This document shows positions 8,263-17,118 of a stretch of DNA of 35,172 bases, piece after piece. Location of the stretch: the NCBI GenBank assembly GCA_029243025.1, contig JAQWSU010000035.1:1-35172 (forward strand). Direction: 5' to 3'. Numbering within the stretch: the stretch's first letter is position 1; every line of letters starts with the position of its first letter. Source of the stretch: Pirellulaceae bacterium (GTDB lineage: Bacteria; Planctomycetota; Planctomycetia; Pirellulales; Pirellulaceae). The position numbers and the translations under genes are program-made. The notes beneath the pieces were generated by a model, which saw only the letters and a list, made by a program, of their open reading frames with translations, had not been told where the DNA came from and did not search any database.

Positions 8263-9480
8263 TCAAGAGACCGAGTGACTAATTTGCTTCACAGCCTCGA
8301 TCAGACGAGCCACATCGTTCAGATTGCTATAGAGTCCGAAACTCGCCCGTGTCGTCGGGGGTAAATCAAGCGTTTCATGGGCAGGTTGTGCGCAATGATA
8401 ACCACTGCGCACGAAGATCTTAAAACGATTCGAAAGGATCCGCGCAAGGCCATGAACCTCAATTCCATCAATTCCAAAGGAAACAATCGCGCCTCGGTCC
8501 TCAGGATCACTGGGCCCGAACAGTCGGACGCCTGGAATTTCCTGCAGCCTTTGCATCGCTTCTCGCACGAGCTGCTGCTCATGGCTATGAATCGCTTTCA
8601 GCCCAACGGAATCTAGGTAATCGCAGGCGGCCGCAAAGCCGAAAACACCTTCAATGTTGGGAGTCCCAGCCTCGAATTTCCACGGGGGGTTATTCAGAAC
8701 AAACCCGTCACGGTGCACCTCACTGACCATAGCTCCGCCAAGGTGAATAGGCCTTAGTTGTGACAACAAGTCGCTCTTCCCGTATAAGACGCCAACCCCC
8801 GATGGCCCACACACTTTGTGTCCCGAAAAACATAAGAAGTCGCAATCGAGCGCGATTACATCCAGCGGCAAGTGAGCCGCAGATTGACTGGCATCTAACA
8901 AAACTCGACAATCATTTGCATGAGCCATTGCGATGATTTCTTGAATCGGGTTCACCGCTCCAAACGCATTGGTAATGTGCGCAATTGCCAAAAGGTTATT
9001 CTGCTTCGTTTGGAGCTTGGAATTCAAGTCATCCAAGTCGATGCGACCGTCTTGCAGCAACTCAACTGCCTCGCCATTGGTGTACTCAATCCAAGGCAAG
9101 TAATTGCTGTGGTGATCGCCCACACTGTAAAGAACCTTTGTAGACTGGCCACTACTGAGAGCCACAAGGTTGATAGACTCAGTCGTATTGCGAGTGAAGA
9201 CAAGATTACTCGCTTCTGCGTTGATGAAGCTAGCAATCGTATCTCGAGCAGCCTCAAATCGATCTGTCGCTTCATCGGCCAACTGATGAACGCCACGGCT
9301 GATATTTGCCGTATACGCCTCATAGAATTCCACCACGGCATCAATGACACACCGCGGCTTTAAGCTGGTGGCGGCCGAGTCAAGATAGGTAACAGCCTGA
9401 CCATCAACTTCGCGATCCAGCAGTGGAAAGTCCCTGCGAACAGCAGAGACGTCGAAGCTAGAAACGTCGGATATCCGCAT
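8263..9480 (-). CDS. SufS/CsdA-like PLP-dependent cysteine desulfurase
   Basis: A fold-type I aminotransferase-class V enzyme of 405 residues, the usual SufS length. The PLP lysine is K222 in FSGHKVCGPSG. The His that stacks on PLP is in GDHHSNYLPW (about 123), and the persulfide-forming Cys is C363 in VRSGYHCAQPAH. These residues indicate a catalytically competent group II cysteine desulfurase/selenocysteine lyase-like protein. One small deviation is LDASQSAAH where VDGAQ is more usual. The start ATG 9480 follows an AGGA box. No suf or isc partner genes are nearby; it lies between a CapK-like ligase and the secreted paralogue, so a role in EPS or surface modification is possible. An unlinked housekeeping role cannot be excluded. 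Confidence 0.88.
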   Translation of the reverse strand: MRISDVSSFDVSAVRRDFPLLDREVDGQAVTYLDSAATSLKPRCVIDAVVEFYEAYTANISRGVHQLADEATDRFEAARDTIASFINAEASNLVFTRNTTESINLVALSSGQSTKVLYSVGDHHSNYLPWIEYTNGEAVELLQDGRIDLDDLNSKLQTKQNNLLAIAHITNAFGAVNPIQEIIAMAHANDCRVLLDASQSAAHLPLDVIALDCDFLCFSGHKVCGPSGVGVLYGKSDLLSQLRPIHLGGAMVSEVHRDGFVLNNPPWKFEAGTPNIEGVFGFAAACDYLDSVGLKAIHSHEQQLVREAMQRLQEIPGVRLFGPSDPEDRGAIVSFGIDGIEVHGLARILSNRFKIFVRSGYHCAQPAHETLDLPPTTRASFGLYSNLNDVARLIEAVKQISHSVS

Positions 9481-9590
9481 AGCATTTCCTAGTTAAACTC
9501 AATGGATACCGCCTTTAATTTGGACAAACCCAACAACAACTACCGTTCAACGGTCCAGGCACTTGGCAGAATGGAAGTGCTCACACTTCC

Positions 9591-11045
9591 CTACTTTCCC
9601 GCCGCCTGATTGATCAAAAAATGGGAAGAACTCTTACAGTGGCGAAACTTCCCCGAGGCTTCCGGTATGATTCTTTGGACCCGCCGAACTTTCAACATGC
9701 CACCGCCCAGAACTTGCAGACATGCTTGCTGCAACTCTGATTCGTCAACGTTTTCGTAATTAGCAACATACAACAATTCCCACCTTCCACTGCGTTTCTC
9801 GACAAGCTGGAAATCAAAAACATCATCAAATTTGGTGAAAAACTCAGCCACAGCTTCGGGCGTAATCCAACGGTCATCAATAACGAACGTATCATCCACT
9901 CGTCCCTCAAGCGTGATCCGTCGGCTGGTTCGCCCACAATCGCAGTTGCGATTGTCGACCCGTGCCACATCACCGACCTGGTAACGAATGAGCGGCATAA
10001 CAAAATTGTGAAAATCGGTCACCGTCACACTGCCCAGTCCCCCAGACTCGACGGCAGATCTCCGATCTGTTGTTTCGATGAAGAATTGATCTTCGAGCAG
10101 GTGCATTCCACTTTTTTCTTGGCAGTCGAACGCCATGTTTCCAAGCTCGAGAGAACCGTAATGCTCACGAACTGAGCCGCCCAGATGGGACTCAATAAAT
10201 TGCCTTGCCGAGCGGCTCATGTTGGCTCCCATCGGCCGAATTTCGGGAATCCGCAACTCCAACTGATTTTCTTTGACAAACCGGGCCAACCAAATCAAAT
10301 ACTCGGGCAGCGCGAACAACAAAGCAGGACGCAAATCCGAAACCGTTTTCACGTACCTCTCGAGCTCGACTTCCATTGCATCACCCCCGCTGGAATCGAG
10401 GGGTGGCAAGATCGTCGCATTGTCAATCCAATTGTTCATGACCAGGCCGCGCAGATCACTGATCAAACTTGGTGAAAGCAACGAGCCTTCTCGCAGCATC
10501 TTCAAAAGGTGACGCGAGACGGTACGTTCCCGCATGCCTTCAACACCGCAGACGACACTACATGCATCCGGGGGAATGGTAAGTTGCCGCTTGCCAACAC
10601 GATAAGACGCATCCTCTGTTTGGACGAACAGTTGGGTCGCTCGAGCATGGTCCCGTCGAGAAAAATCCTGAGCAATCATCAAACGATTCGTGGTACCACG
10701 CGTACCCAGAAATCGCAGGTCTTCCGCGTTTACATCTTCCGACAACATTCGATCGGGAAAGTTGAGTTGGATATCCTTTTTGGTCGTAATTGGTAACCGA
10801 GAAATGTCATCCAAACCTCGAAGACTTTTCGGATCGAACCCTGCTTCACGAAACCGATCGCGATAAAACGGCACCTTTTCCGCAGCATGTTCGACTATCG
10901 CTTTGAGAGAAGAGAGCTGCAACTCACGGATCTGATTCCTTGACCGACGCTGCCATTTTTGTATCGATCGTCGCATCTGCCAATAATTGCTGCGGGTGAC
11001 TTTCAGAGCGACGGGTAAACAAGAATTGAGAATAAAACTGTACAT
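9591..11045 (-). CDS. CapK/PaaK-like AMP-forming ligase family protein
   Basis: Protein of 484 residues related to phenylacetate-CoA ligase and CapK. Visible family marks are the N-terminal AAEKVPFYRDRFREAG, LPITTKKDIQ, a nucleotide-loop-like LGTRGTTNRL, the HYGSLELGNMAFDC block (YGxxE-like), YQVGDVARVDNRNCDCGRT and LEGRVDDTFVIDD. The phosphate-loop region is divergent from the standard SGTTG core, so activity as an adenylating enzyme is likely but not certain. CapK homologues recur in capsule and EPS loci, where their acyl or amino-acid substrate is unknown. It may activate a non-sugar substituent for the polymer. The ATG at 11045 has only a weak ribosome-binding site; the gene follows the GT4 stop by 57 bases. 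Confidence 0.85.
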   Translation of the reverse strand: MYSFILNSCLPVALKVTRSNYWQMRRSIQKWQRRSRNQIRELQLSSLKAIVEHAAEKVPFYRDRFREAGFDPKSLRGLDDISRLPITTKKDIQLNFPDRMLSEDVNAEDLRFLGTRGTTNRLMIAQDFSRRDHARATQLFVQTEDASYRVGKRQLTIPPDACSVVCGVEGMRERTVSRHLLKMLREGSLLSPSLISDLRGLVMNNWIDNATILPPLDSSGGDAMEVELERYVKTVSDLRPALLFALPEYLIWLARFVKENQLELRIPEIRPMGANMSRSARQFIESHLGGSVREHYGSLELGNMAFDCQEKSGMHLLEDQFFIETTDRRSAVESGGLGSVTVTDFHNFVMPLIRYQVGDVARVDNRNCDCGRTSRRITLEGRVDDTFVIDDRWITPEAVAEFFTKFDDVFDFQLVEKRSGRWELLYVANYENVDESELQQACLQVLGGGMLKVRRVQRIIPEASGKFRHCKSSSHFLINQAAGK

Positions 11046-11102
11046 TAAAATAAATCATTCAAACCCGAGGATCGCGGCAAACCGATTGAGCAACGTAAGG
11101 AG

Positions 11103-12296
11103 TCAAGAAACAGCGGCCAGTTGCTCACTCGCAAACAACTCCTCCACAGTTCCAATCACTGTTTTCGCATTTTGACTCCAATTCAAATCATTCTCAACCC
11201 TTAAACGAGCTGATGCAGCGAGTCGTTCACAGCGTTTATCATCCGCAACTACTTCTTTGAGTGCGTTTTCCAAGGAGGATTCGCTCTCCGGTTCAAACAG
11301 CCAGCCCTCTGAACCGTGAGTCAAGATGTCCCGAATATTTGGCATATCGGGCGCCACCGTCGGCACGCCCATCGCCATGTACTCCAAAATCTTCATGGGG
11401 GAAGCATAGAAAGTTGCTCTCGGACTAACGGCCACGTTCATGGACGCGATGTATTCACAAATCTCAGCATGACTAACTCGTCCAGTAAAAGTCACGTGAT
11501 CGGCGATTCCCAATTGGTCGCATTGGGACTTCAACGCATCCTCACTTGGCCCGTCACCAACCAACAGCAAGTGCAAATCAGGACGGTCACGGCGGAGTCG
11601 CGCGAACGCATTAACAAGCATTTCGACCCCATGCCATGGCCGAAGGATCCCCACAAAACCGAGTACAAATCGATCAACAAGACCCAACTTGGCCTTTAAA
11701 GCATCAGCTTTCAACGAAGGATCAAACTGTTCCGGATTTGCTCCGTTCGGCAATACGGTAAGTTTCTCGGTTGGAACCTCCCGGTCGGATACAAGAAAAT
11801 CTCGCAGCGGCGTTGACACCGTGAAAACATGATCGGCCTGGGCGCATATCTTCTTCTCATAACTGACAGCCATACTTGGAAACTTCAACGGCATCTTTTC
11901 ATCATATTGAGAGCGTTCAAACGCGACGGGGGCATTCACTTCCAGTACGACGGGGATTCCATGATGATTGGCCGTTGCCGTTGCTGCGGTGCAGTAGCTG
12001 TTGTAGCGGTCATAAATAAAATCGGGCTGAAATTCTCGAATTGCGCGTGAGACCGATCGCGAACCAATTACATTGTACCCAAGCTCCGCTAATTCATAGA
12101 CGCTTTCGGGCATGAGACGACTAACCCAGGACCAACGTCGTTGGCCTTGCGTCTCCTGGTTGCTTGCCTCATTCTCCCCTGCCAACGCAACGATTTCGAC
12201 TTCATGCCCAAGTTGACGGAAAGCACGAATCATCTCACGAATGTGAATGCCTTCCGCTCCGTCCGCCAACGTTCGGTGGTGGTAGAGAATACGCAT
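11103..12296 (-). CDS. GT4 glycosyltransferase, exosortase-EPS associated type
   Basis: Protein of 397 residues. The opening MRILYHHRTLADGAEGIHIR is characteristic of the GT4 subfamily associated with exosortase-A EPS loci. The C-terminal domain shows VGILRPWHGVEMLV, LLVGDGPSEDAL, VTFTGRVSHAEI and the donor motif region MKILEYMAMGVPTVAPD. It is a retaining GT-B sugar transferase acting in the cytoplasm on lipid-linked intermediates; donor unknown. It begins 15 bases after the amidotransferase stop, with a TAGGTGAT ribosome-binding site, so the two genes are almost certainly co-transcribed. Confidence 0.9.
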   Translation of the reverse strand: MRILYHHRTLADGAEGIHIREMIRAFRQLGHEVEIVALAGENEASNQETQGQRRWSWVSRLMPESVYELAELGYNVIGSRSVSRAIREFQPDFIYDRYNSYCTAATATANHHGIPVVLEVNAPVAFERSQYDEKMPLKFPSMAVSYEKKICAQADHVFTVSTPLRDFLVSDREVPTEKLTVLPNGANPEQFDPSLKADALKAKLGLVDRFVLGFVGILRPWHGVEMLVNAFARLRRDRPDLHLLLVGDGPSEDALKSQCDQLGIADHVTFTGRVSHAEICEYIASMNVAVSPRATFYASPMKILEYMAMGVPTVAPDMPNIRDILTHGSEGWLFEPESESSLENALKEVVADDKRCERLAASARLRVENDLNWSQNAKTVIGTVEELFASEQLAAVS

Positions 12297-12311
12297 AAAT
12301 CACCTACATCT

Positions 12312-14291
12312 TTAACCAATTGCCGCCGGAACATCGGCGTGAGAATTACATCCCATCAACTCGTCTGAAATCACCTCGGGACGTTCACCATCAATAAACA
12401 TTCTGGCCCAAACTTCGAAATTAAACATCGTCCACAAAGCTTCCGTGTGGTCGCGTTGGCCTTGCTGATGCTCGCGAAGTAATTGTTCGATACATGACCG
12501 ACTGAGTATGTTTCGGTCTTCCACTCGATCATCGATCAGGATCTGTTTAAGCGTGCTATCAAAACCACGCTTGAGCCAATCATTGAAAGGAACAGGAAAC
12601 CCGGTCTTCTTTCGCCGCCGAACCGACTCGGGTAAGAACTTCGCCATTGCATCCTTCACAATGCGTTTACCAGCTTGTTGCCGCACCTTTAAGCGATTCG
12701 GAACGTTAACGGCAAATTCAACAAGGCGATGATCAAGAAACGGCACTCGACTTTCGATCGAAGCGGCCATACTCATATTATCCTGTTTCATCAACAGTTC
12801 GAGCAGGTAGGTTTTTTGGTCCGTGTACAGCAGCCGGTCGAGCGTATTCTTTGTCTTCCGATGATTGTAAAAGCGCAGGTTGTCCGCATAAGGGTCGACA
12901 TGCCTTGTTCGCGCATAAAAGTCGGGGGTAAACACCGCTTCATGAATTCGCTGAGGAAAAATCGCGTAGAAATTGTCAAAAACAATTTCAGCTGGATCCA
13001 TCGAATGCCCCACAAAAGTGTGGCTAATTTTCTTCTTCAGAGACAGCGGCAAGGGCCATTTCCAAAGCGTGTGCTTTAGTCCTTGCTCACGAACAATTTT
13101 CGGAAGCATCGCGTTGTAGGGCTTGCCCCAGCGCATATTGAAAAGAGTCGCCCAGTACCGATCGTACCCGGCAAACAATTCATCGCTTCCCTCTCCCGTC
13201 AACACAACGGTGACATGCTCTCGAGCTAATTTTGCCACATGGTAGAGCGCAATACTTGGAGATGAACGAATGGGCTCGTCTTCATGCCAGGTCAGCATAG
13301 GCAGTGATTCAAAGAACGCTTTAGGGGTCAACACCACCTCGTGATGATCGCTATCTAAAGTTGCCGCGACCTCTCGAGCGAAGTCGAACTCACTGTAGTA
13401 GTCCGCCTCGAAACCAACAGAAAAGGTCTTTAGTTGCCCTGGCATTTCCCGCGCCATGAGCGATGCGATGCTACTCGAGTCAAGCCCACCACTTAAGAAT
13501 ACACCGAGCGGCACATCGCTCATCATCCGTTGTCGTACTGAATCCTGAAACAGTTCCGAGAACTCATCAACCAGATCCTCATCCGAACTGGTTTGATGAT
13601 CAGTGGGTAATGGAATATCCCAATACTGAGTAATGCGAGCTTGCCCATTACGGTACACCAAGTGATGTCCGGGCATCAGTTTCTTAATTCCCTTAAAAAG
13701 GGTATCAGAGCCAGCGAGGTAGCCAAACGTAAACTGCTCGGGCACTCGTTCTTCGTTAATAGACGCTTCGATCCACTCAGAGGCCAAGACCGCCTTGATT
13801 TCCGAAGCCAATACTAACGACCCTTGGCACTCAGCATAATAAAGAGGTTTGATACCCAAACGATCTCTCGCAACAAAGAGCGTTTGATTGTCTTTATCCC
13901 AAATTGCAAAAGCAAACATTCCATTAAATCGTTTGACGCAATCTGGTCCCCACTCTTCGTAGGCGTGAAGAACCGTTTCCGTATCACTGTTTGATCGGTA
14001 TTGATGACCTCGCGCCTGCAGTTCGCGGCGTAATTCGAGATGGTTATAGATTTCGCCGTTGTAAGTGATCCACATCGAATCATCTTCATTTGGCATCGGT
14101 TGACGGCCACCCGCCAGATCGATGATACTTAAACGAGCGTGGCCTACCCCAACAACCTCTGCCCCCTTCTGAAACACACGAACGCCACTTGCGTCTGGAC
14201 CACGATGATGCATTGCGTTCACCATGGCCGTCAAACTTAGATCAACATCACCATGGTTTGAATTCGAAATCAGTGCTGCGATGCCGCACAT
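12312..14291 (-). CDS. Asparagine-synthase-type amidotransferase of exosortase EPS loci
   Basis: Class II glutamine amidotransferase fused to an asparagine-synthetase domain, 659 residues. The N-terminal nucleophile is Cys2 (MCGIAALISNS), with HHRGPDASG, RLSIIDLAGG and YNGEIYNH of the glutaminase half. The ATP-pyrophosphatase loop is SGGLDSSS at about 267-274, followed by LTGEGSDELFAGYDRYW and DNMSMAASIESRVPFLDHRLVEFA. It matches the exosortase-A-associated amidotransferase 1 group as I know it. Such proteins probably amidate a sugar acid or other carboxylate rather than aspartate, but the substrate is unproven. The start is well supported by CAGGAGAA before the ATG. A 189-base gap separates it from the upstream sulfotransferase. 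Confidence 0.93.
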   Translation of the reverse strand: MCGIAALISNSNHGDVDLSLTAMVNAMHHRGPDASGVRVFQKGAEVVGVGHARLSIIDLAGGRQPMPNEDDSMWITYNGEIYNHLELRRELQARGHQYRSNSDTETVLHAYEEWGPDCVKRFNGMFAFAIWDKDNQTLFVARDRLGIKPLYYAECQGSLVLASEIKAVLASEWIEASINEERVPEQFTFGYLAGSDTLFKGIKKLMPGHHLVYRNGQARITQYWDIPLPTDHQTSSDEDLVDEFSELFQDSVRQRMMSDVPLGVFLSGGLDSSSIASLMAREMPGQLKTFSVGFEADYYSEFDFAREVAATLDSDHHEVVLTPKAFFESLPMLTWHEDEPIRSSPSIALYHVAKLAREHVTVVLTGEGSDELFAGYDRYWATLFNMRWGKPYNAMLPKIVREQGLKHTLWKWPLPLSLKKKISHTFVGHSMDPAEIVFDNFYAIFPQRIHEAVFTPDFYARTRHVDPYADNLRFYNHRKTKNTLDRLLYTDQKTYLLELLMKQDNMSMAASIESRVPFLDHRLVEFAVNVPNRLKVRQQAGKRIVKDAMAKFLPESVRRRKKTGFPVPFNDWLKRGFDSTLKQILIDDRVEDRNILSRSCIEQLLREHQQGQRDHTEALWTMFNFEVWARMFIDGERPEVISDELMGCNSHADVPAAIG

Positions 14292-14480
14292 TTGTCTTCT
14301 CCTGATTCCATCTCGTTCTCTTCAGACTGAAATCGACGGTAACTAACCGTAAGGATTCAAAGCGAACCTATAGGACGATTCAATCACCGACAAAACTCGA
14401 CTTGTCACTCTCCCGAAACAACAACACTCATTGAATTCCCCAAGAAGCCGTACCCATTGCTTAGCGATCACAAGATCTCG

Positions 14481-15359
14481 TCAAAATAAAGTCGGATGTT
14501 GCTTCGCTTGTGCATTCTCCCGACTAATCCTAAGCTGCTCAAAGCGGTTCATGAGGTCTTCACACAGTTCAGCAATTGGAGGCGACAGATTCAAGTTGGC
14601 CCCAAGGCCTATCGACTTAGTACTCATCGCTGCAGTCACGGACGACCGTGGATAGGGCAGTCCGAGAAACGCATACAGCAAACGGAAACCCGATTCTGGG
14701 AATCTACAAATCTCGTCATAATCGATCAGCATGACACTCGGCAGCTTCGACAAATCCTGCTCGAAGTAAAGCATGTTTCTTGCGTACCACATCAATGCTT
14801 GAGCATCTGCGGCAGAGAGGTTCGGTTTACAATACGGTTTAATCGTGGAAACAATCTCGTCGGACACCCCTTCGGAACGCCAATTGGATTTCCGTTTTTC
14901 CAACAGCGACTGAAGATTGTAGTGCTGCGTTTTAAATTTATTGACATGGGAATTGACCGAATCACGATAGTTTCGATAGATCCATATCGCCTTAGAACCG
15001 TTGAACGAGGCTAATAATTGTGCAGCTCGATGACTTTCAACAATCGGCTTCGAAATAATCAATGGGAAAGGACATTCCGAGACCAGTTTCCGTACCTCCT
15101 CCGTCTTCCGAAGACGAATTCGATTGTTGGTTTCGGTTTCATCAAGCTGACTCAACGCTGAATATTCATGGAACACTTTGGCTCGAAAATCCCGATCCAA
15201 GCAATCCAACAGCATAGTCGTCCCCGAGCGTTGACAACCGAATACAAGCAGGAATTGCTTTTCATCATTCTTGGCGGGAAACATGCCCCACGTCACATTC
15301 TTGGCTGCATCCCGAGCGCGAGACTTGATCTCTGGTAGAATTTGAGTAGGTCTGACCAT
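14481..15359 (-). CDS. Sulfotransferase family protein (PAPS-dependent)
   Basis: Protein of 292 residues with the two cofactor-binding elements of PAPS sulfotransferases. The 5'-phosphosulfate loop is GCQRSGTTMLLDCL at about 41-54. The 3'-phosphate segment is IWIYRNYRDSVNSHVNK at about 124-140, containing the conserved Arg and Ser. An acidic DYDEICRFPE motif follows towards the C-terminus. It probably transfers sulfate to a hydroxyl of the EPS or a glycolipid. It is the second sulfotransferase in this locus and lies 71 bases downstream of the polymerase-like gene. The start is ATG 15359. Confidence 0.85.
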   Translation of the reverse strand: MVRPTQILPEIKSRARDAAKNVTWGMFPAKNDEKQFLLVFGCQRSGTTMLLDCLDRDFRAKVFHEYSALSQLDETETNNRIRLRKTEEVRKLVSECPFPLIISKPIVESHRAAQLLASFNGSKAIWIYRNYRDSVNSHVNKFKTQHYNLQSLLEKRKSNWRSEGVSDEIVSTIKPYCKPNLSAADAQALMWYARNMLYFEQDLSKLPSVMLIDYDEICRFPESGFRLLYAFLGLPYPRSSVTAAMSTKSIGLGANLNLSPPIAELCEDLMNRFEQLRISRENAQAKQHPTLF

Positions 15360-15430
15360 AATTTTCCCGAAAACGTTTTCTAATCATCTGCTGGACTGCT
15401 AGGCGGTGCGTAAATATACGACAAGATCCA

Positions 15431-16765
15431 CTACAAAGTGGGGACAGACTCAAAATCGGTTGCACGCACGCGAATCTCCTCTTCGCCCTCTTCGAAACGT
15501 GTCAAATCAGTGGATCCTTCGATTTTCAAGAAGGCACAAGCCAGAGCGACCCACCAGTAGGTCCATTCAGACGATAAAAATTCACCAAAAACAGTATTAA
15601 TCGACAAGGCAGTACAACTGGCAATAAGCGCAACACCACAAAACTGAAACTTGTCCGAATCGGTATTCGCCCACATTTTCCGACAGAGCGTAAAAAATGG
15701 GATGCCTATCATCATCAATTTCAGCGCGAGCCCCTGTAAGCCCCACTCGCAGGCATCATTGATGTACCCGTTATGAACCGACTTTTCCGAGTCGATTCCC
15801 AAGTAACGCGGACCAAAAATCTTTTGAAATGCATCCCCCCCGTTACCAAGCGGATAATCCTTGATAATCCGAATCCCTGCTTTCCAATACTCGATCCTTC
15901 CCGAAGCGGAACCATCCCTATCCTCTGCGCTGGCAAAGGTTGTTTTGAAACGGGTAATAATCGTCGAGTCACCAAGCAGCATAAAGAAACAAAGGCCACC
16001 AAGACACAATGCATAAATGGCAAGTCGTTTCATGCGTCCAGTCGAAAAGATAACAAACGTCGGGGCTGCTACGATCAGCGACAAGAAGGAGCTCCGGCTA
16101 TTACAAAGAAGGATCAAATTAACAATGAACGGCATACAAATAACAGACATGATCTTTGTTTTGATCCTGCCAATGAAGAACAAAGACCCGACCAAAGGCA
16201 AGGTTGTAACACAGAGTGATGCCAAATAGTTCGCATCCTTTGCCCCCGGCACTCCCATACCTTCCAGCCTACCGGCCGCCATGGCTCCACGCGAATTAAT
16301 CGTTGCCTCATACCCGACATACGAACACCCCAACAAGATCGCGACCAAGACGATTCCAAAATCGGATCGATTCTTGATAGCGGATCGCATCACAAAAAAG
16401 AGCAACACAAACTTCAGCAGGAGCGTGTAGGCCCAATTACTTATGGCAAGACTCGGCGCCAACAGATAGTGTACAAAGGTTGCATTCAGGACAAAGGCAA
16501 GAACAATCAGGGTAACCAGCCTAGAAGCCCGGCAGGGGGGCAATTGTTCCTTACCAAAATGCAGAATAACTACAACCAACAAAAGTAAGCTTGCCAGCAA
16601 GGTCCAACGCGGTCCTGCCAGCATCCCCGTTTTCCCCCACCACCAAAAAGCTGGAGCGGCGAAGAAGGTCAGCATATAGAGCACGACACCCCAAACAGGA
16701 CGCCGAAACGCAAGTCCCGTGAATAGCACGAACAACAACAACCAGACGATTGCGGTAAGACTCAT
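15431..16765 (-). CDS. O-antigen ligase/Wzy-type polymerase-like membrane protein
   Basis: Protein of 444 residues with about ten hydrophobic segments, beginning directly with one (TAIVWLLLFVLFTGLAF). A large periplasmic loop near residues 285-345 contains DYPLGNGGDAFQKIFGP and SVHNGYINDACEWGLQGL. This has the H-N-x5-E-x-G pattern of the O-antigen ligase/polymerase (Wzy_C) family. In EPS loci such proteins polymerise repeat units on the periplasmic side. It pairs logically with the flippase and the chain-length protein of this window. Start ATG 16765. A run of seven C at 15835-15841 falls inside the loop codons. Confidence 0.85.
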   Translation of the reverse strand: MSLTAIVWLLLFVLFTGLAFRRPVWGVVLYMLTFFAAPAFWWWGKTGMLAGPRWTLLASLLLLVVVILHFGKEQLPPCRASRLVTLIVLAFVLNATFVHYLLAPSLAISNWAYTLLLKFVLLFFVMRSAIKNRSDFGIVLVAILLGCSYVGYEATINSRGAMAAGRLEGMGVPGAKDANYLASLCVTTLPLVGSLFFIGRIKTKIMSVICMPFIVNLILLCNSRSSFLSLIVAAPTFVIFSTGRMKRLAIYALCLGGLCFFMLLGDSTIITRFKTTFASAEDRDGSASGRIEYWKAGIRIIKDYPLGNGGDAFQKIFGPRYLGIDSEKSVHNGYINDACEWGLQGLALKLMMIGIPFFTLCRKMWANTDSDKFQFCGVALIASCTALSINTVFGEFLSSEWTYWWVALACAFLKIEGSTDLTRFEEGEEEIRVRATDFESVPTL

Positions 16766-17118
16766 TGCAATATTTCATCCACGAGGGGACTTGGCAACAA
16801 CGATCACTGGGACAGCGGTAAACAACGTCGTGGCTGAGGGCACGTGACGAAACGAGCATCGAGTGGGACGTCCGAATCCCACCGACACAACACCTCACAG
16901 AATCCGATAGACACTTCCTCTAACGACTGCACCAGAGCCAAAAACCAAATGCTCAGACGGTCGGTGATTTGTATTTCATTGCAGCAGTCGATTAACAGAA
17001 ACGGCCAACGACCGTCGCCTTCTTTGAACTTGAGTGACAACCAAATCCATGGCACAACACTCTGCCTACCGAATATAACACCGTTTCGCAGCATAACTGA
17101 ACCTAAGCGAACACCGAG
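16766..17118. other. Gap between polymerase-like gene and first sulfotransferase
   Basis: This is the largest gap inside the otherwise tight minus-strand EPS array. It contains one open frame on the minus strand (16804-17094, 96 codons) starting 25 bases after the sulfotransferase stop, listed separately with low confidence. I see no strong hairpin or promoter. It could hold an internal promoter or be a decayed gene. Confidence 0.4.
16804..17094 (-). CDS. Possible small hypothetical protein or gene remnant
   Basis: An open frame of 96 codons fills most of the only large gap within the EPS array, beginning with ATG 25 bases downstream of the sulfotransferase stop. The translation has plausible protein-like stretches (VPWIWLSLKFKEGDG, RWPFLLIDCCNEIQI) but no signal peptide, repeat or motif I recognise. 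The ribosome-binding site is poor (TTAGGTTC). It could be a real small protein, the remnant of a larger gene, or chance. I assign no function. Confidence 0.25.
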   Translation of the reverse strand: MLRNGVIFGRQSVVPWIWLSLKFKEGDGRWPFLLIDCCNEIQITDRLSIWFLALVQSLEEVSIGFCEVLCRWDSDVPLDARFVTCPQPRRCLPLSQ

